Source: JAKPQE01 sp041397845 (lineage in GTDB: Bacteria; Pseudomonadota; Alphaproteobacteria; Rhizobiales; JAKPQE01). From it: DNA of 64,000 nucleotides. The position numbers were made by a program, and so were the translations under genes. Position 1 is the stretch's first letter. Each line of letters starts with the position of its first letter. Under the pieces are notes generated by a model. It was given only the letters and a program-made list of their open reading frames with translations, was not told the origin of the DNA and made no database searches. The stretch is from assembly GCA_041397845.1 (NCBI GenBank), contig JAWKVW010000006.1, positions 135,050 through 199,049 on the forward strand, read 5' to 3'. This document shows positions 11,250 to 20,178 of the stretch, piece after piece.

Positions 11250-11932
11250 GAGGATGCCCTTTCGTCCTTGGCGAGGAGGTCGATGGCGGCGGCTGCCCGG
11301 CGCGCCTCGGCCACGAAACTTTCGATGAGATCCGGGTCCTTGACGCCCGGCTGGCTTTCGACGCCGGAGGACACGTCGACGCCGGGCGGTCGCACCTCGC
11401 GGATCGCGGCGGCGACGTTATCCGGATCGAGCCCCCCGGAAAGCATGAAGGGCCGACCGGCGTCAAGACCGGCCAGCAATGTCCAGTCGAAGGGAACGCC
11501 GAGACCGCCGGGGCGGGTGGCATCCTTCGGCGGCTTGGCATCGAACAGCAGCCGGTCGGCGACGGCGGCATAGTCGGGCACGGCGGCGAGATCGTCGCGG
11601 CTGGCGATGCCGAGCGCCTTCATCACCGGCAGGCCGAAGCGCGCGCGAATCTCGGCGACCCGCGCCGGGCTTTCGCGGCCGTGGAGCTGGAGCACATGCG
11701 GCTTCAGCGCGGCAATGATCGCGGCCAGGGTCTCGTCGGCGGCATCGACCGTCAGGGCGACCTTCTCGGCCCGGTCGTCGGCAAGGATGGCAAAGCCGGC
11801 GGCGGCCTCGAGGGTTATGTGGCGCGGGCTCTTTTCGAAAAAGACGAAGCCAATGGAATCGGCACCGGCCTCAAGCGCCGCGTCGAGGGCGACGTGAGAG
11901 TTGATGCCGCAGATCTTGACCTTGAAACCCAT
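11246..11932 (-). CDS. trpF: Phosphoribosylanthranilate isomerase
   Basis: A 228-residue TIM-barrel isomerase that performs the Amadori rearrangement of N-(5'-phosphoribosyl)anthranilate in tryptophan synthesis. The catalytic cysteine is in VKICGIN (Cys8), and the catalytic aspartate lies in the late motif GVDVSSGVES. The reading frame stays open far upstream, but homology begins at the ATG of MGFKVKICGI. It overlaps trpB by four bases. The trpC, trpD and trpE genes are not in this window, so the pathway is split, as is usual in rhizobia. Confidence 0.96.
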
Positions 11933-12062
11933 GTCCCGAAACCGACCCGTGACGCCGGCCTTCTGCCCCGGCCACCACGCCGGAAACCTCGCGGCGGATA
12001 GGTCGCACGCGCCGGGGCCGCTGTCCATGGCGATTCGACCGGTGGCGATGATTTGGCCCGCC

Positions 12063-13016
12063 TCAGCCGGCAAGCCGCGACCAGACGAGCCGGGCGGCGG
12101 CGAGGTCCTCGATGGCCGTGCCGACCGACTTGAACAGGGTGATCTCGCCGGCATCGCCGCGTCCGGCATGGCGGCCGGCGACGAGGTCGAAGAGATCGGC
12201 GCGCACCGCATCGGCGCCGATGATGCCGCGCGCCAGGGGATCGGCGAGATCGCCGCCCTCGGTGAGGGCGCCGGCGCGGGTATCGACGAAAATGCTTGCG
12301 CGCGACACCGCGGCGTCATCGCTTTCGCGCATGTCCGGCCGGAAGGCGCCGACGAGATCGAGATGGGCGCCGGGCTTCAGCCAGTCGCCCATGACGAGCG
12401 GCGATTTCGACAGGGTGGCGCAGGAGATGATGTCGGCGGCGCGCGCCGCCGGCTCGAGATCGGCAACCGCTGCGGCAGCGATGCCGTCGGCGCGAAGGCG
12501 GGCGGCCAGCGCCTCGGCCTTTGCCGTATCGCGACCCCAGACGGCGACGTCCGTGATCGGGCGGACGGCGCGGTGGGCAGCGACGAGATAGGGCGCAAGC
12601 GCACCGGTGCCGACCATCAGCATGCGGCTTGCCCCGGGCGCGGCGACACAGGAGGCGGCAAGGGCGGAGGCCGCGGCGGTGCGCCAGAGGGTCAGCGCCT
12701 GACCATCCATCACGGCGAGCGGACGGCCGGTCTCGCCGCACAGCAGCAGGTAGGCGCCCATGACGCTCGGCAGGCCCTTCCCGCCATTGGCGGGAAATAC
12801 CGAGACGACCTTGACGCCGACATGGCCGCCGGCAGCAACCGATGGCCCGGTCCAGGCCGGCATCAGCAGCAGCGTGGCGTCGGCATCCGGCCGGGCGATG
12901 GTGTGATGGTGGCGAAGGGGCGTTTCGACATCGGAGCGGAACGCCTCCCGGAGCGCCTCGATGAGGCCCGGGAAGTCCAGCACTTCGTCGATTTCGGCTG
13001 CGGCAAGGACGCGCAC
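12063..13016 (-). CDS. Ornithine cyclodeaminase / mu-crystallin family protein
   Basis: A 317-residue NAD(P)-dependent family member. The family includes ornithine cyclodeaminase, alanine dehydrogenase and pyrroline-carboxylate reductases, and the substrate here cannot be told from sequence. The Rossmann loop is VGTGALAPYLVAAH, preceded by the family segment PSVMGAYLLLCGETGRPLA and followed by the TLSKSPLVMGDWLKPGAHL region. I chose the GTG at 13016 (VRVLAAAEIDEVLDF) because homology starts there and GGAG lies nine bases upstream. It sits 23 bases after the LapA-like gene and 130 bases before trpF, inside an otherwise conserved ihfB-to-trp block. Confidence 0.8.
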   Translation of the reverse strand: MRVLAAAEIDEVLDFPGLIEALREAFRSDVETPLRHHHTIARPDADATLLLMPAWTGPSVAAGGHVGVKVVSVFPANGGKGLPSVMGAYLLLCGETGRPLAVMDGQALTLWRTAAASALAASCVAAPGASRMLMVGTGALAPYLVAAHRAVRPITDVAVWGRDTAKAEALAARLRADGIAAAAVADLEPAARAADIISCATLSKSPLVMGDWLKPGAHLDLVGAFRPDMRESDDAAVSRASIFVDTRAGALTEGGDLADPLARGIIGADAVRADLFDLVAGRHAGRGDAGEITLFKSVGTAIEDLAAARLVWSRLAG

Positions 13017-13039
13017 GGAAGCCAGCTCCGGCCGCCGGG

Positions 13040-13408
13040 TCAGGCGGCCGGGCGCTCGGCGCCGGGCGCGGCGAGAGCCGGGGTGTTGGCGTTGCCCGCC
13101 TCGGCCTTCTTTGCGGTGGCGCGGAAGTGATCGGCCTCGCGGCGCCACTTGGCGACCTCGAAGCGGCGCTCGCGCGCGACCTTGCGCCACTTGCCCTGGC
13201 GGAACCAGGTGGCGACGCCGCCGATGAAAATGCCGATGCCGAGGGTTGCGAACAGCACAAGGTAGATCGGCAGCGTGACGGTCAGGGCCGGCGCGTCCGG
13301 CGACATCGGATCAAGCGACAGCGTGATCGGACCGCGATTGGCGACGGCCAGGGCGATCAGGAGAATCGCCAGCGGAATCGTCACGAGATAGCTGATGAGA
13401 CGCAGCAC
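13040..13408 (-). CDS. LapA-domain inner-membrane protein
   Basis: A small (about 122 residues) inner-membrane protein of the LapA/YciS type (DUF1049). Two hydrophobic helices, LISYLVTIPLAILLIALAVA and LPIYLVLFATLGIGIFIGGV, flank a short periplasmic loop containing NRGPITLSLDP, and a basic, partly coiled-coil tail follows. In other bacteria such proteins help assemble the envelope, and LapA/LapB controls lipopolysaccharide synthesis; a role here is inferred only. AGGAGG lies two bases before a TTG (13411) and five before this GTG, so GTG is preferred. It follows ihfB, as in many Rhizobiales. Confidence 0.8.
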   Translation of the reverse strand: MLRLISYLVTIPLAILLIALAVANRGPITLSLDPMSPDAPALTVTLPIYLVLFATLGIGIFIGGVATWFRQGKWRKVARERRFEVAKWRREADHFRATAKKAEAGNANTPALAAPGAERPAA

Positions 13409-13449
13409 CAATGCCTCCTGAAAATTTTTGTCGGGTGTCGCCGGCGAGA

Positions 13450-13746
13450 TCAGTCGTCGCCGGCGTCACCGTCGTTCAGACGCTCGCGCATTTCCTTGCC
13501 CGTCTTGAAGAAGGGCACGAACTTCTCCTCGACCTCGACCGGCTCGCCGGTGCGCGGATTGCGACCGGTGCGCTCGGGGCGATTCTTGACCGAGAAGGCG
13601 CCGAAGCCACGGAGCTCGACGCGATCGCCGCGGGCAAGGGCGCCCGTGATCTCGTCGAGGATGGCGTTGACGATGTTCTCGACATCGCGCTGGTAGAGGT
13701 GCGGGTTTGCCGCGGAGATGCGCTGCACCAATTCCGATTTGATCAT
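13450..13746 (-). CDS. ihfB: Integration host factor subunit beta
   Basis: A 98-residue DNA-bending protein of the HU/IHF family; IHF shapes promoter, origin and recombination complexes. The sequence MIKSELVQRISAANPHLYQRDVENIV matches IHF-beta, and the beta-arm that wraps DNA is visible as GRNPRTGEPVEV with the intercalating proline, followed by FKTGKEMRERLN. The start overlaps the sppA stop by four bases, so the two are co-transcribed. A longer in-frame start at 13797 would fall within sppA and adds unrelated sequence. Confidence 0.96.
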   Translation of the reverse strand: MIKSELVQRISAANPHLYQRDVENIVNAILDEITGALARGDRVELRGFGAFSVKNRPERTGRNPRTGEPVEVEEKFVPFFKTGKEMRERLNDGDAGDD

Positions 13747-14744
13747 CGGTCGGCTCCCTTGAGGTTGTCCCGGGCGGCAATTGTCGGAGCGTGCCAAACT
13801 GACAGAAGGCCGTCAAGCAGGAGCTTGTCCGAAATGAGTTTTTCGGCAGCGCGGAATGGCAGCAACCGACTGGAGAGACCAATGCGATCGGCAATCGCGG
13901 CGACAGCGGCATCGGCAAAGGACAGGCCGTCGATCAGCGGCTCGGGCTTCCAGTCGCGCACGGGCAGGTCCTTGTCGATGCCCTTTTCGCTCTCGAGCCA
14001 GGCTATTGCCTCCTTCTCGCCGCCGATCTCGTCGACGAGGCCGATCTTGAGGCCCTGGGCGCCGGTGAAGATGCGGCCCTCGGCGGCGCGCACCGCCTCG
14101 GCGGAAATGCCGCGCCGCTCGGCAACGAGGCCGACAAACCAGTCGTAGCTGTCGGCGACGATTTCCTCGATGAGGGCGCGGGATTCCGGGCTGACCGGCT
14201 CGAACGGCGAGGGCTGGGCCTTCAGCTTGCCGGAGCGGATCGCCTGGACATCGACGCCGACGGTCTCGGCGAGCTTGCTCACCTCGGCGAACTGGAAAAT
14301 GACGCCGATGGAGCCGGTGATCGAGGTCTGGCGGGCGAAAATGCGGTCGGTGGCGATGGCGGCCATGTAGCCGGCGCTGGCGGCCATGGCATCGACGCTG
14401 GCGATCAGCGGCTTCTTGCCGGCGAGCTCGCGGAGCGCATGATAGAGCTCCTCGCCGCCGGCTGTGGTGCCGCCCGGAGTGTCGAGGGTCAGGATGACCG
14501 CCTTCACGGCGTCGGTCTCGCCAAGCTTTTTCAGCATCTCGACGCGCTTGCGGTCGGAGATGATGACGCCGGAAACATCGACACGGGCGATCTGCGGCAG
14601 GTGGGCGTCGAGCAGGCCGTCGCCGCCGGACGCAAGGCCGATGACGGCAATGGCCGCAATCGCGAGCGCGGCGAAGGCGATTACCCGCCAGAACGACAGA
14701 CGGCGGCGCATGCGGCGCCGGTCGACGATGACGTCGGCTTCCAT
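13743..14744 (-). CDS. sppA: Signal peptide peptidase SppA (family S49)
   Basis: A 333-residue, short (half-length) SppA: a membrane-anchored serine protease that degrades cleaved signal peptides. One N-terminal transmembrane helix (VIAFAALAIAAIAVIGLA) precedes the protease domain. The nucleophile serine lies in MAASAGYM near residue 120 and the general-base lysine in SGKLKAQPSPF near residue 170, a Ser-Lys dyad. The start ATG (MEADVIVDRR) is preceded by GGGAG. It is located between rpsA and ihfB, the conserved Rhizobiales position. Confidence 0.93.
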   Translation of the reverse strand: MEADVIVDRRRMRRRLSFWRVIAFAALAIAAIAVIGLASGGDGLLDAHLPQIARVDVSGVIISDRKRVEMLKKLGETDAVKAVILTLDTPGGTTAGGEELYHALRELAGKKPLIASVDAMAASAGYMAAIATDRIFARQTSITGSIGVIFQFAEVSKLAETVGVDVQAIRSGKLKAQPSPFEPVSPESRALIEEIVADSYDWFVGLVAERRGISAEAVRAAEGRIFTGAQGLKIGLVDEIGGEKEAIAWLESEKGIDKDLPVRDWKPEPLIDGLSFADAAVAAIADRIGLSSRLLPFRAAEKLISDKLLLDGLLSVWHAPTIAARDNLKGADR

Positions 14745-14840
14745 GTCGGTCTCCCTTTCGCTGGTCCGCCGAGGGGTAACAGGGGTTCGGGGTCTCGGCA
14801 AGACAGTTTGTCGCGGCAGCGGGGACGGGCCAATCGGTCC

Positions 14841-14870
14841 AAAAGGAAAGGCCCGCCGGAGCGGGCCTTC
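14841..14870 (-). terminator. Intrinsic terminator of rpsA
   Basis: The arms AAGGCCCGC (14848-14856) and GCGGGCCTT (14861-14869) form a perfect 9-bp stem with a CGGA loop. On the minus strand the stem is followed by TCCTTTT. It lies 35 bases past the rpsA stop and before sppA, so it separates the two units or attenuates read-through. Confidence 0.75.
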
Positions 14871-14904
14871 CCATCATTCGGTATCAGCCGGGCCGTCGGG
14901 CGGC

Positions 14905-16608
14905 TCAGTCGTCCTTGCCGGCATCCTCGCGGGCCTTCAGGGCCGCGCCGAGAATGTCGCCGAGGGACGCACCCGAGTCGGTCGAACCGTACTGGGCGAT
15001 CGCCTCCTTCTCCTCGGCCATTTCGAGGGCCTTGATGGAGACGGCAACCTTGCGGCTCTTCTTGTCGAACTGGGTGATGCGGGCATCGACCCGCTCGCCC
15101 TTGGCGAAGCGGTCCGGACGCTGCTCGGCGCGATCGCGGGCGATCTCGGAGCGACGGATGAAGGCGGTGAGATCGGTATCGACGATCTTGACCTCGAGCC
15201 CGTTCTCCTTGACCTCGAGCACCTCGCAGGTGACGACGGCGCCGCGCTTGACCTCGCCGGCCTCGGCGAACGGATCGCCGGCCAACTGCTTGATGCCGAG
15301 GCTGATGCGCTCCTTGGAGACGTCGACGTCAAGGACGACCGCCTTGACCATGTCGCCGCGATGGTACTCCTCGATGACCTGCTCGCCCGGACGGTTCCAG
15401 TCGAGGTCGGAGAGGTGGACCATGCCGTCGATGTCGCCGTCGAGGCCGATGAACAGGCCGAACTCGGTCTTGTTCTTGACCTCGCCCTCGACAACGGTAC
15501 CGGAGGGGTACTTGTCGGCGAAGACTTCCCACGGATTGGCCAGGCACTGCTTGAGGCCGAGGGAGATGCGGCGCTTGACCGGATCGACCTCGAGCACCAT
15601 CACGTCGACCTCCTGGGAGGTGGAGACGATCTTGCCCGGGTGGACGTTCTTCTTCACCCAGCTCATCTCGGAGACGTGGATGAGGCCCTCGATGCCCGGC
15701 TCGAGCTCGACGAACGCGCCGTAGTCGGTGATGTTCGTGACGCGGCCGGTGAACTTGGCGCTGACCGGGTACTTGGCCTCGATGCCATCCCACGGATCGG
15801 CCTGAAGCTGCTTCATGCCGAGGCTGATGCGGTGGGTTTCCTGGTTGACGCGGATGATCTGGACCTTGATCGACTGGCCGATCGAGAGAACCTCGGTCGG
15901 ATGGTTGATGCGGCGCCAGGCGATGTCGGTGACATGCAGCAGGCCGTCGATGCCGCCGAGGTCAACGAACGCACCGTAATCGGTGATGTTCTTGACGACA
16001 CCCTCGACGACCTGACCCTCCTCGAGGCTCTGGACGAGCTCGGAGCGCTGCTCGGCGCGGGTCTCTTCCAGCACGGTACGGCGGGAGACGACGATGTTGC
16101 CGCGGCGCTTGTCCATCTTGAGGATCTGGAACGGCTGCGGGTTGTGCATCAGCGGGCTGACGTCGCGGACCGGACGGATGTCGACCTGGCTGCGCGGCAG
16201 GAACGCCACGGCACCGTCGAGATCGACCGTGAAGCCGCCCTTGACCTGATTGAAGATGACGCCCTGGACCTTCTCGCCCTTCTCGAAGGCGACCTCGAGC
16301 TTGACCCAGCTTTCCTCGCGGCGAGCCTTGTCGCGCGACAGCATGGCCTCACCCATCGCGTTCTCGACGCGCTCCAGGTAAACCTCGACTTCGTCGCCGA
16401 TCTTCAGTTCGCCGTCCTTGGCCCTGGCGCCGAACTCCTTCAGGGCAACGCGGCCCTCGGTCTTCAGACCGACGTCGATGACGGCGAGGTCCTTCTCGAT
16501 GGCAACGATCGTACCCTTGACGACGGTGCCTTCCTGCATGTCGGCCTTGGCGAACGATTCCTCGAGAAGCGCGGCGAAATCTTCCCGGGTCGGATTGGTA
16601 GCAGTCAT
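14905..16608 (-). CDS. rpsA: 30S ribosomal protein S1
   Basis: The 567-residue S1 protein unfolds structured mRNAs and helps load them on the 30S subunit. Repeated S1 (OB-fold) domains are visible through recurring motifs such as GAFVDLGGIDGLLHVTDIAW, GAFVELEPGIEGLIHVSEM and GLFIGLDGDIDGMVHLSDLD, consistent with the usual six. The start MTATNPTREDF has AGGAG five bases ahead. In other alphaproteobacteria rpsA follows aroA and cmk; neither is upstream here, where hslO lies 369 bases away instead. A long structured leader precedes it. Confidence 0.98.
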   Translation of the reverse strand: MTATNPTREDFAALLEESFAKADMQEGTVVKGTIVAIEKDLAVIDVGLKTEGRVALKEFGARAKDGELKIGDEVEVYLERVENAMGEAMLSRDKARREESWVKLEVAFEKGEKVQGVIFNQVKGGFTVDLDGAVAFLPRSQVDIRPVRDVSPLMHNPQPFQILKMDKRRGNIVVSRRTVLEETRAEQRSELVQSLEEGQVVEGVVKNITDYGAFVDLGGIDGLLHVTDIAWRRINHPTEVLSIGQSIKVQIIRVNQETHRISLGMKQLQADPWDGIEAKYPVSAKFTGRVTNITDYGAFVELEPGIEGLIHVSEMSWVKKNVHPGKIVSTSQEVDVMVLEVDPVKRRISLGLKQCLANPWEVFADKYPSGTVVEGEVKNKTEFGLFIGLDGDIDGMVHLSDLDWNRPGEQVIEEYHRGDMVKAVVLDVDVSKERISLGIKQLAGDPFAEAGEVKRGAVVTCEVLEVKENGLEVKIVDTDLTAFIRRSEIARDRAEQRPDRFAKGERVDARITQFDKKSRKVAVSIKALEMAEEKEAIAQYGSTDSGASLGDILGAALKAREDAGKDD

Positions 16609-16977
16609 TTAAACTCCTGGTGCCGTAGCGGCGGCGCCGGCGGTTGGTGTTGACGTTACGCCTCCGTTCTCCCCGGCCCGAATTTCGGGCGGCCGCCCGA
16701 ACTCGGGCGTGCCGGCGCAGTCTCGGGCGAGAGCGGCGACGCGTTCGCGGGCCTTCGGGGGCCAACGCACCTGCAAAAACGCAAAAGCGGGCGTGTCCGG
16801 CGGACACACCCCGGTGCTTCCTGCGGCTCATGCCAGGGCGAAGCCTTGTTCCCGTCGTTCGCGGAACGGCGCTTCCATACTCCACTCGGGCGCGACGGGC
16901 AACGGCGGAATCGCAGGATCGCCGCCGAAAACGCGGATTCCGGCGCGCAAACGAGGTCCTGCCGGCGCCGCGCGCCG
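16609..16977 (-). promoter_or_regulatory. Structured leader/promoter region of rpsA
   Basis: These 369 bases hold no convincing gene. An 18-bp perfect palindrome, TTCGGGCGG joined to CCGCCCGAA (16684-16701), lies 76-93 bases before the rpsA start and is flanked by further CCCGAA/TCGGG arms, so the leader RNA can fold into a strong compact structure. A second inverted repeat, GTGTCCG-G-CGGACAC, is at 16793-16807. In E. coli, S1 represses its own translation through leader hairpins; a similar control here is an inference from position and structure. Confidence 0.45.
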
Positions 16978-17949
16978 TCACTCGAAGGCGGCGGGATCGA
17001 AATGGTAATGGAGATTGCAGAACTCGCAGGTGACGACGATCTCGCCGTCGACCGTCATTTCCTCGCGATCCTCGGTCGTGAAGGAGCGCAGCATGCCCTC
17101 GACCTTTTCGTGCGAGCAGCGGCAGCGCTCGATGATCGGGCGGACGGCGAAGACCTTCACGCCACGCTCGTGGAAGAGGCGATAGAGCAGGCCCTCAGCC
17201 GGCAGGGCCGGGTCGACGAGCTCGTGGTCCTCGATCGTGGCGACAAGCGACTGGGCCTCGACCCAGGCGTCGTCCTCGTCGAAGGCCGGCGCCTCGTAGC
17301 CCTCGGGCAGATCGCCGCCGGGCAGGTCGGCAGTACGGGCGCGCTCGCCGGAGGCGGGCAGGAACTGGACCATCAGGCCGCCGGCGCGCCAGACCGGCCC
17401 CTCGCCGCCACGCTCGTGCACCTCGGCGATGGCGAGGCGGACGCGGGTCGGGATCTGTTCGGACTGGGCGAAATAGCGATGCGCCGCTTCCTCGAGGCTT
17501 TCGCCGTCAAGAACGACGACGCCCTGGTAGCGGCTGCGGTTGTCGCCCTGGTCGATGGTCATGGCCAGATGCCCGGTGCCGAGCAGTTCGGCCGGGCTCA
17601 CCTTGCCGGCGGCGATCGCGGCAGCGAGCGCCTCGTCGTCGAAGCGGGCGCAGGCGCGGACGCGATCCGGCGTCTCGAAGTCGACGACCAGCATGCGGAC
17701 CGGGCCGTTCGACTGGGTCTGGAGAATGAAGCGGCCCTCGAATTTCAGCGAGGTGCCGAGAAGAACGGTGAGCGCCACGGCCTCGCCGAGCAGGCGGGAG
17801 ACCGGCGCGGGGTAGTCGTGCCGCTTCAGCATGGCATCGAGCGCCGGGCCGAGCACGACGGCGCGGCCGCGCACGTCGAGCGCCTCGACGGCGAAGGGCA
17901 GGACACCGTCGGCCGTCATGGACGGAGCGCGCGCGCCGTCTTCGGTCAT
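16978..17949 (-). CDS. hslO: Redox-regulated chaperone Hsp33
   Basis: A 323-residue Hsp33 holdase, activated when oxidation releases zinc from four C-terminal cysteines. These are seen as RCRCSHEKVEGML and CEFCNLHYHFD (a CXC plus CXXC arrangement), while the N-terminal domain reads through HDYPAPVSRLLGEAVALTVLLGTSLKF. The start ATG (MTEDGARAP) overlaps the argF stop by four bases. The argD-argF-hslO order is conserved in Rhizobiales, so this stress chaperone is expressed with arginine genes; no separate promoter is obvious. Confidence 0.96.
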   Translation of the reverse strand: MTEDGARAPSMTADGVLPFAVEALDVRGRAVVLGPALDAMLKRHDYPAPVSRLLGEAVALTVLLGTSLKFEGRFILQTQSNGPVRMLVVDFETPDRVRACARFDDEALAAAIAAGKVSPAELLGTGHLAMTIDQGDNRSRYQGVVVLDGESLEEAAHRYFAQSEQIPTRVRLAIAEVHERGGEGPVWRAGGLMVQFLPASGERARTADLPGGDLPEGYEAPAFDEDDAWVEAQSLVATIEDHELVDPALPAEGLLYRLFHERGVKVFAVRPIIERCRCSHEKVEGMLRSFTTEDREEMTVDGEIVVTCEFCNLHYHFDPAAFE

Positions 17950-18884
17950 GCGCCGATGTCTCCAGCGCCGTCGATGCCGGCAAAGCACCAGGCAAGCACG
18001 CCCTTTTGCGCATGCAGGCGGTTCTCGGCCTCGTCGAAGACGACCGAGCGCGGCCCGTCCATGACGGCGGAGGTGACCTCCTCCTCGCGATGGGCCGGCA
18101 GGCAATGCATGAACAGCGCGTCCTTGTCGGCGGCCGCCATCAGCCGCCCGTTGACCTGATAGGGCCGCAGCAGGTTGTGGCGGCGGGCGCTCTCCTCGTC
18201 GCCCATCGACACCCAGGTGTCGGTGATGACGCAGTCGACGCCGTCGACGGCCTCGAACGGATCGGTCGTCACGTTGACCATGGCGCCGGCGGCGCGGGCC
18301 TTCTCGATGATGACCGGCGGCGGGGCGAGCTCGGGCGGCGTTGCGATATTGAGCGTGAACGGAAAGCGCTCGGCGGCGTGAATCCAGGAGGCGAGCACAT
18401 TGTTGAAGTCGCCGGTCCAGGCGACCTTCGCGCCGTCGATCGGCCCCTTGTGCTCCTCGAAGGTGAGAAGATCGGCCATCACCTGGCAGGGATGGGAGCG
18501 GCGCGTCAGGCCGTTGATCACCGGCACGGTGGCATTGGCGGCGAGCTCGGTCAGGGCATCATGGTCGAGAATGCGGATCATGATGGCATCGACGAAGCGC
18601 GACAGGACGCGGGCCGTATCGGCGATCGTCTCGCCGCGGCCGAGCTGCATCTCGGCGCCGGTCAGCATCATCGTCTCGCCGCCGAGATCGCGCATGGCGA
18701 CATCGAACGACACGCGGGTGCGGGTCGAGGGCTGCTCGAAGATCATCGCCAGCATGCGGCCGGCGAGCGGGCCGGGCCTGCCGCGACGGGCGTCGCGCTC
18801 GGCCTTCATGCGCCGGCTGTCATCGAGAATGGCGCGCAGGGTGGCGGTGTCGTGATCGGTCAGATCGAGGAAATGGCGGGTCAT
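17946..18884 (-). CDS. argF: Ornithine carbamoyltransferase
   Basis: A 312-residue transferase making citrulline from carbamoyl phosphate and ornithine in arginine synthesis. The carbamoyl-phosphate loop STRTR is at residues 53-57, MQLGRGETIADTA supplies the next contact, and the ornithine site cysteine lies in FMHCLPAHR near residue 266. The start MTRHFLDL overlaps the argD stop by four bases and its own stop overlaps hslO likewise. An in-frame extension upstream runs through argD and shows no homology. Confidence 0.97.
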   Translation of the reverse strand: MTRHFLDLTDHDTATLRAILDDSRRMKAERDARRGRPGPLAGRMLAMIFEQPSTRTRVSFDVAMRDLGGETMMLTGAEMQLGRGETIADTARVLSRFVDAIMIRILDHDALTELAANATVPVINGLTRRSHPCQVMADLLTFEEHKGPIDGAKVAWTGDFNNVLASWIHAAERFPFTLNIATPPELAPPPVIIEKARAAGAMVNVTTDPFEAVDGVDCVITDTWVSMGDEESARRHNLLRPYQVNGRLMAAADKDALFMHCLPAHREEEVTSAVMDGPRSVVFDEAENRLHAQKGVLAWCFAGIDGAGDIGA

Positions 18885-20082
18885 GACTTCTTCTCCGCAT
18901 CGGCGCCGGCAGCGGCCCGATCGAGCGCGGCCAGGCCGGCATCGACGCGGCGCACGGCCTCGGCGATCTCGGCCTCGCCGATCACCAGCGGCGGCAGCAG
19001 GCGCACGACGTTGTCGCCGGCACCGACACTCAGCAGGTGCTCGGCGCGCAGCGCGGCGACGACCTCGCCGGCCGGGACGCGGCACTTGAGACCAAGCATC
19101 AGCCCCTCGCCGCGCACGCTTTCGACAAGGTCGGGATGCTCGTCGACGACGGCGGCGAGACGCTGTTTCAGGAGGAGCCCGTTCTGGCGCACCTTGTCGA
19201 GGAAGCCGGGCTCGGTGACGACATCGAGAACGGCACAGGCAACGCTCGAGGCGAGCGGATTGCCGCCAAAGGTCGAGCCGTGGGTGCCGGGCGTCATGCC
19301 GGCAGCGGCGCTCTCGGTCGCAAGGCAGGCGCCGATCGGAAAGCCGCCGCCAAGGCCCTTGGCAACCGCCATGACATCGGGGGCAACGCCCGCCATCTCA
19401 TAGCCAAAGAGATGGCCGGTGCGGCCCATGCCGGTCTGGACCTCGTCATAGGCGAGCAACAGGCCATGCTCGTCGCACAGGGCGCGAAGGGCCTTCAGGA
19501 AGGACGGCTGGAACGGGCGGACGCCGCCCTCGCCCTGCACGGGCTCGACGAGAATACCGGCGGTCTCCGGGCCGATCGCGGCCTTGACGGCCTCGAGGTC
19601 GCCGAACGGCACCTGATCGAAGCCGGGCGCGGCCGGGCCGAAGCCCTCAAGATATTTCGCTGGCCGCCAGCGGCGATGGTGCCGAGGGTCCGGCCATGGA
19701 AGGCGCCCTCGAAGGTGATCAGCCGGTAGCGCTCGGGATTGCCCCTGGCAAAATGATAGCGGCGGACGGTCTTGATCGCGCACTCGACGGCCTCGGCGCC
19801 GGAATTGCACAGAAAGACGCGGTCGGCGAAGGTCGCGGCGGCGAGACGCCCGGCCAGTTCCTCCTGCTCGGGCACGCGATAAAGATTGGAGACGTGCCAG
19901 AGCTTTTCGCCCTGCTGCGTCAGCGCGGCGACGAGGCGGGGATGGCTGTGACCCAGCGAGTTGACCGCGACACCGGCGGCGAAATCGAGATAGGCGGTGC
20001 CATCCGCCGTATAGAGCCAAGCGCCCTCGCCCCGCTCAAAAGCGAGGTCGATCCGCGCGAAAGTCGAAAATAGCGCCGACAC
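18881..20082 (-). pseudogene. argD: Acetylornithine aminotransferase, one frameshift as read
   Basis: ArgD is a PLP transaminase of arginine (and often lysine) synthesis. The N-terminal half (LFSTFARIDLAFERGEGAWL through FHGRTLGTIAAGGQ) and C-terminal half (AKYLEGFGPAAPGFDQVPFG, LLAYDEVQTGMGRTG, and the PLP lysine in AVAKGLGGGFPIGA) are each normal but lie in different frames. The break is at about 19660: minus-strand CCAGCGAAA would restore GGQAKYLEGFG if it read CCAGGCGAAA, a one-G deletion. The start is GTG at 20082 (MSALFSTF), with AGGA five bases upstream. An error in the read is likelier than true loss, because argF and hslO follow with coupled starts. Confidence 0.9.
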
Positions 20083-20140
20083 GATGTTCCTGCCCGCTGA
20101 ACTGACCTGATGTCCCCCGGCACCGACTGACGCCGGCACC

Positions 20141-20176
20141 AAAAAAATCAAACGTGCCGCCGTGAGGCGACACGTT
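20141..20176 (-). terminator. Terminator hairpin in the argD leader
   Basis: On the minus strand AACGTG-(U)-CGCC, loop UCAC, GGCG-(G)-CACGUU (20176 to 20151) forms a ten-pair stem with one mismatch, followed at once by UGA and seven uridines (20147-20141). It sits 59 bases upstream of the argD GTG and immediately downstream of the predicted argD promoter. No minus-strand gene ends here, so it is best read as an attenuator or as the end of a very short RNA. Confidence 0.7.
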
Positions 20177-20178
20177 GT

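Noticed and set aside
16609..16977. Remnant of cmk before rpsA
   Set aside because: No frame in these bases resembles cytidylate kinase; only palindromes were found.
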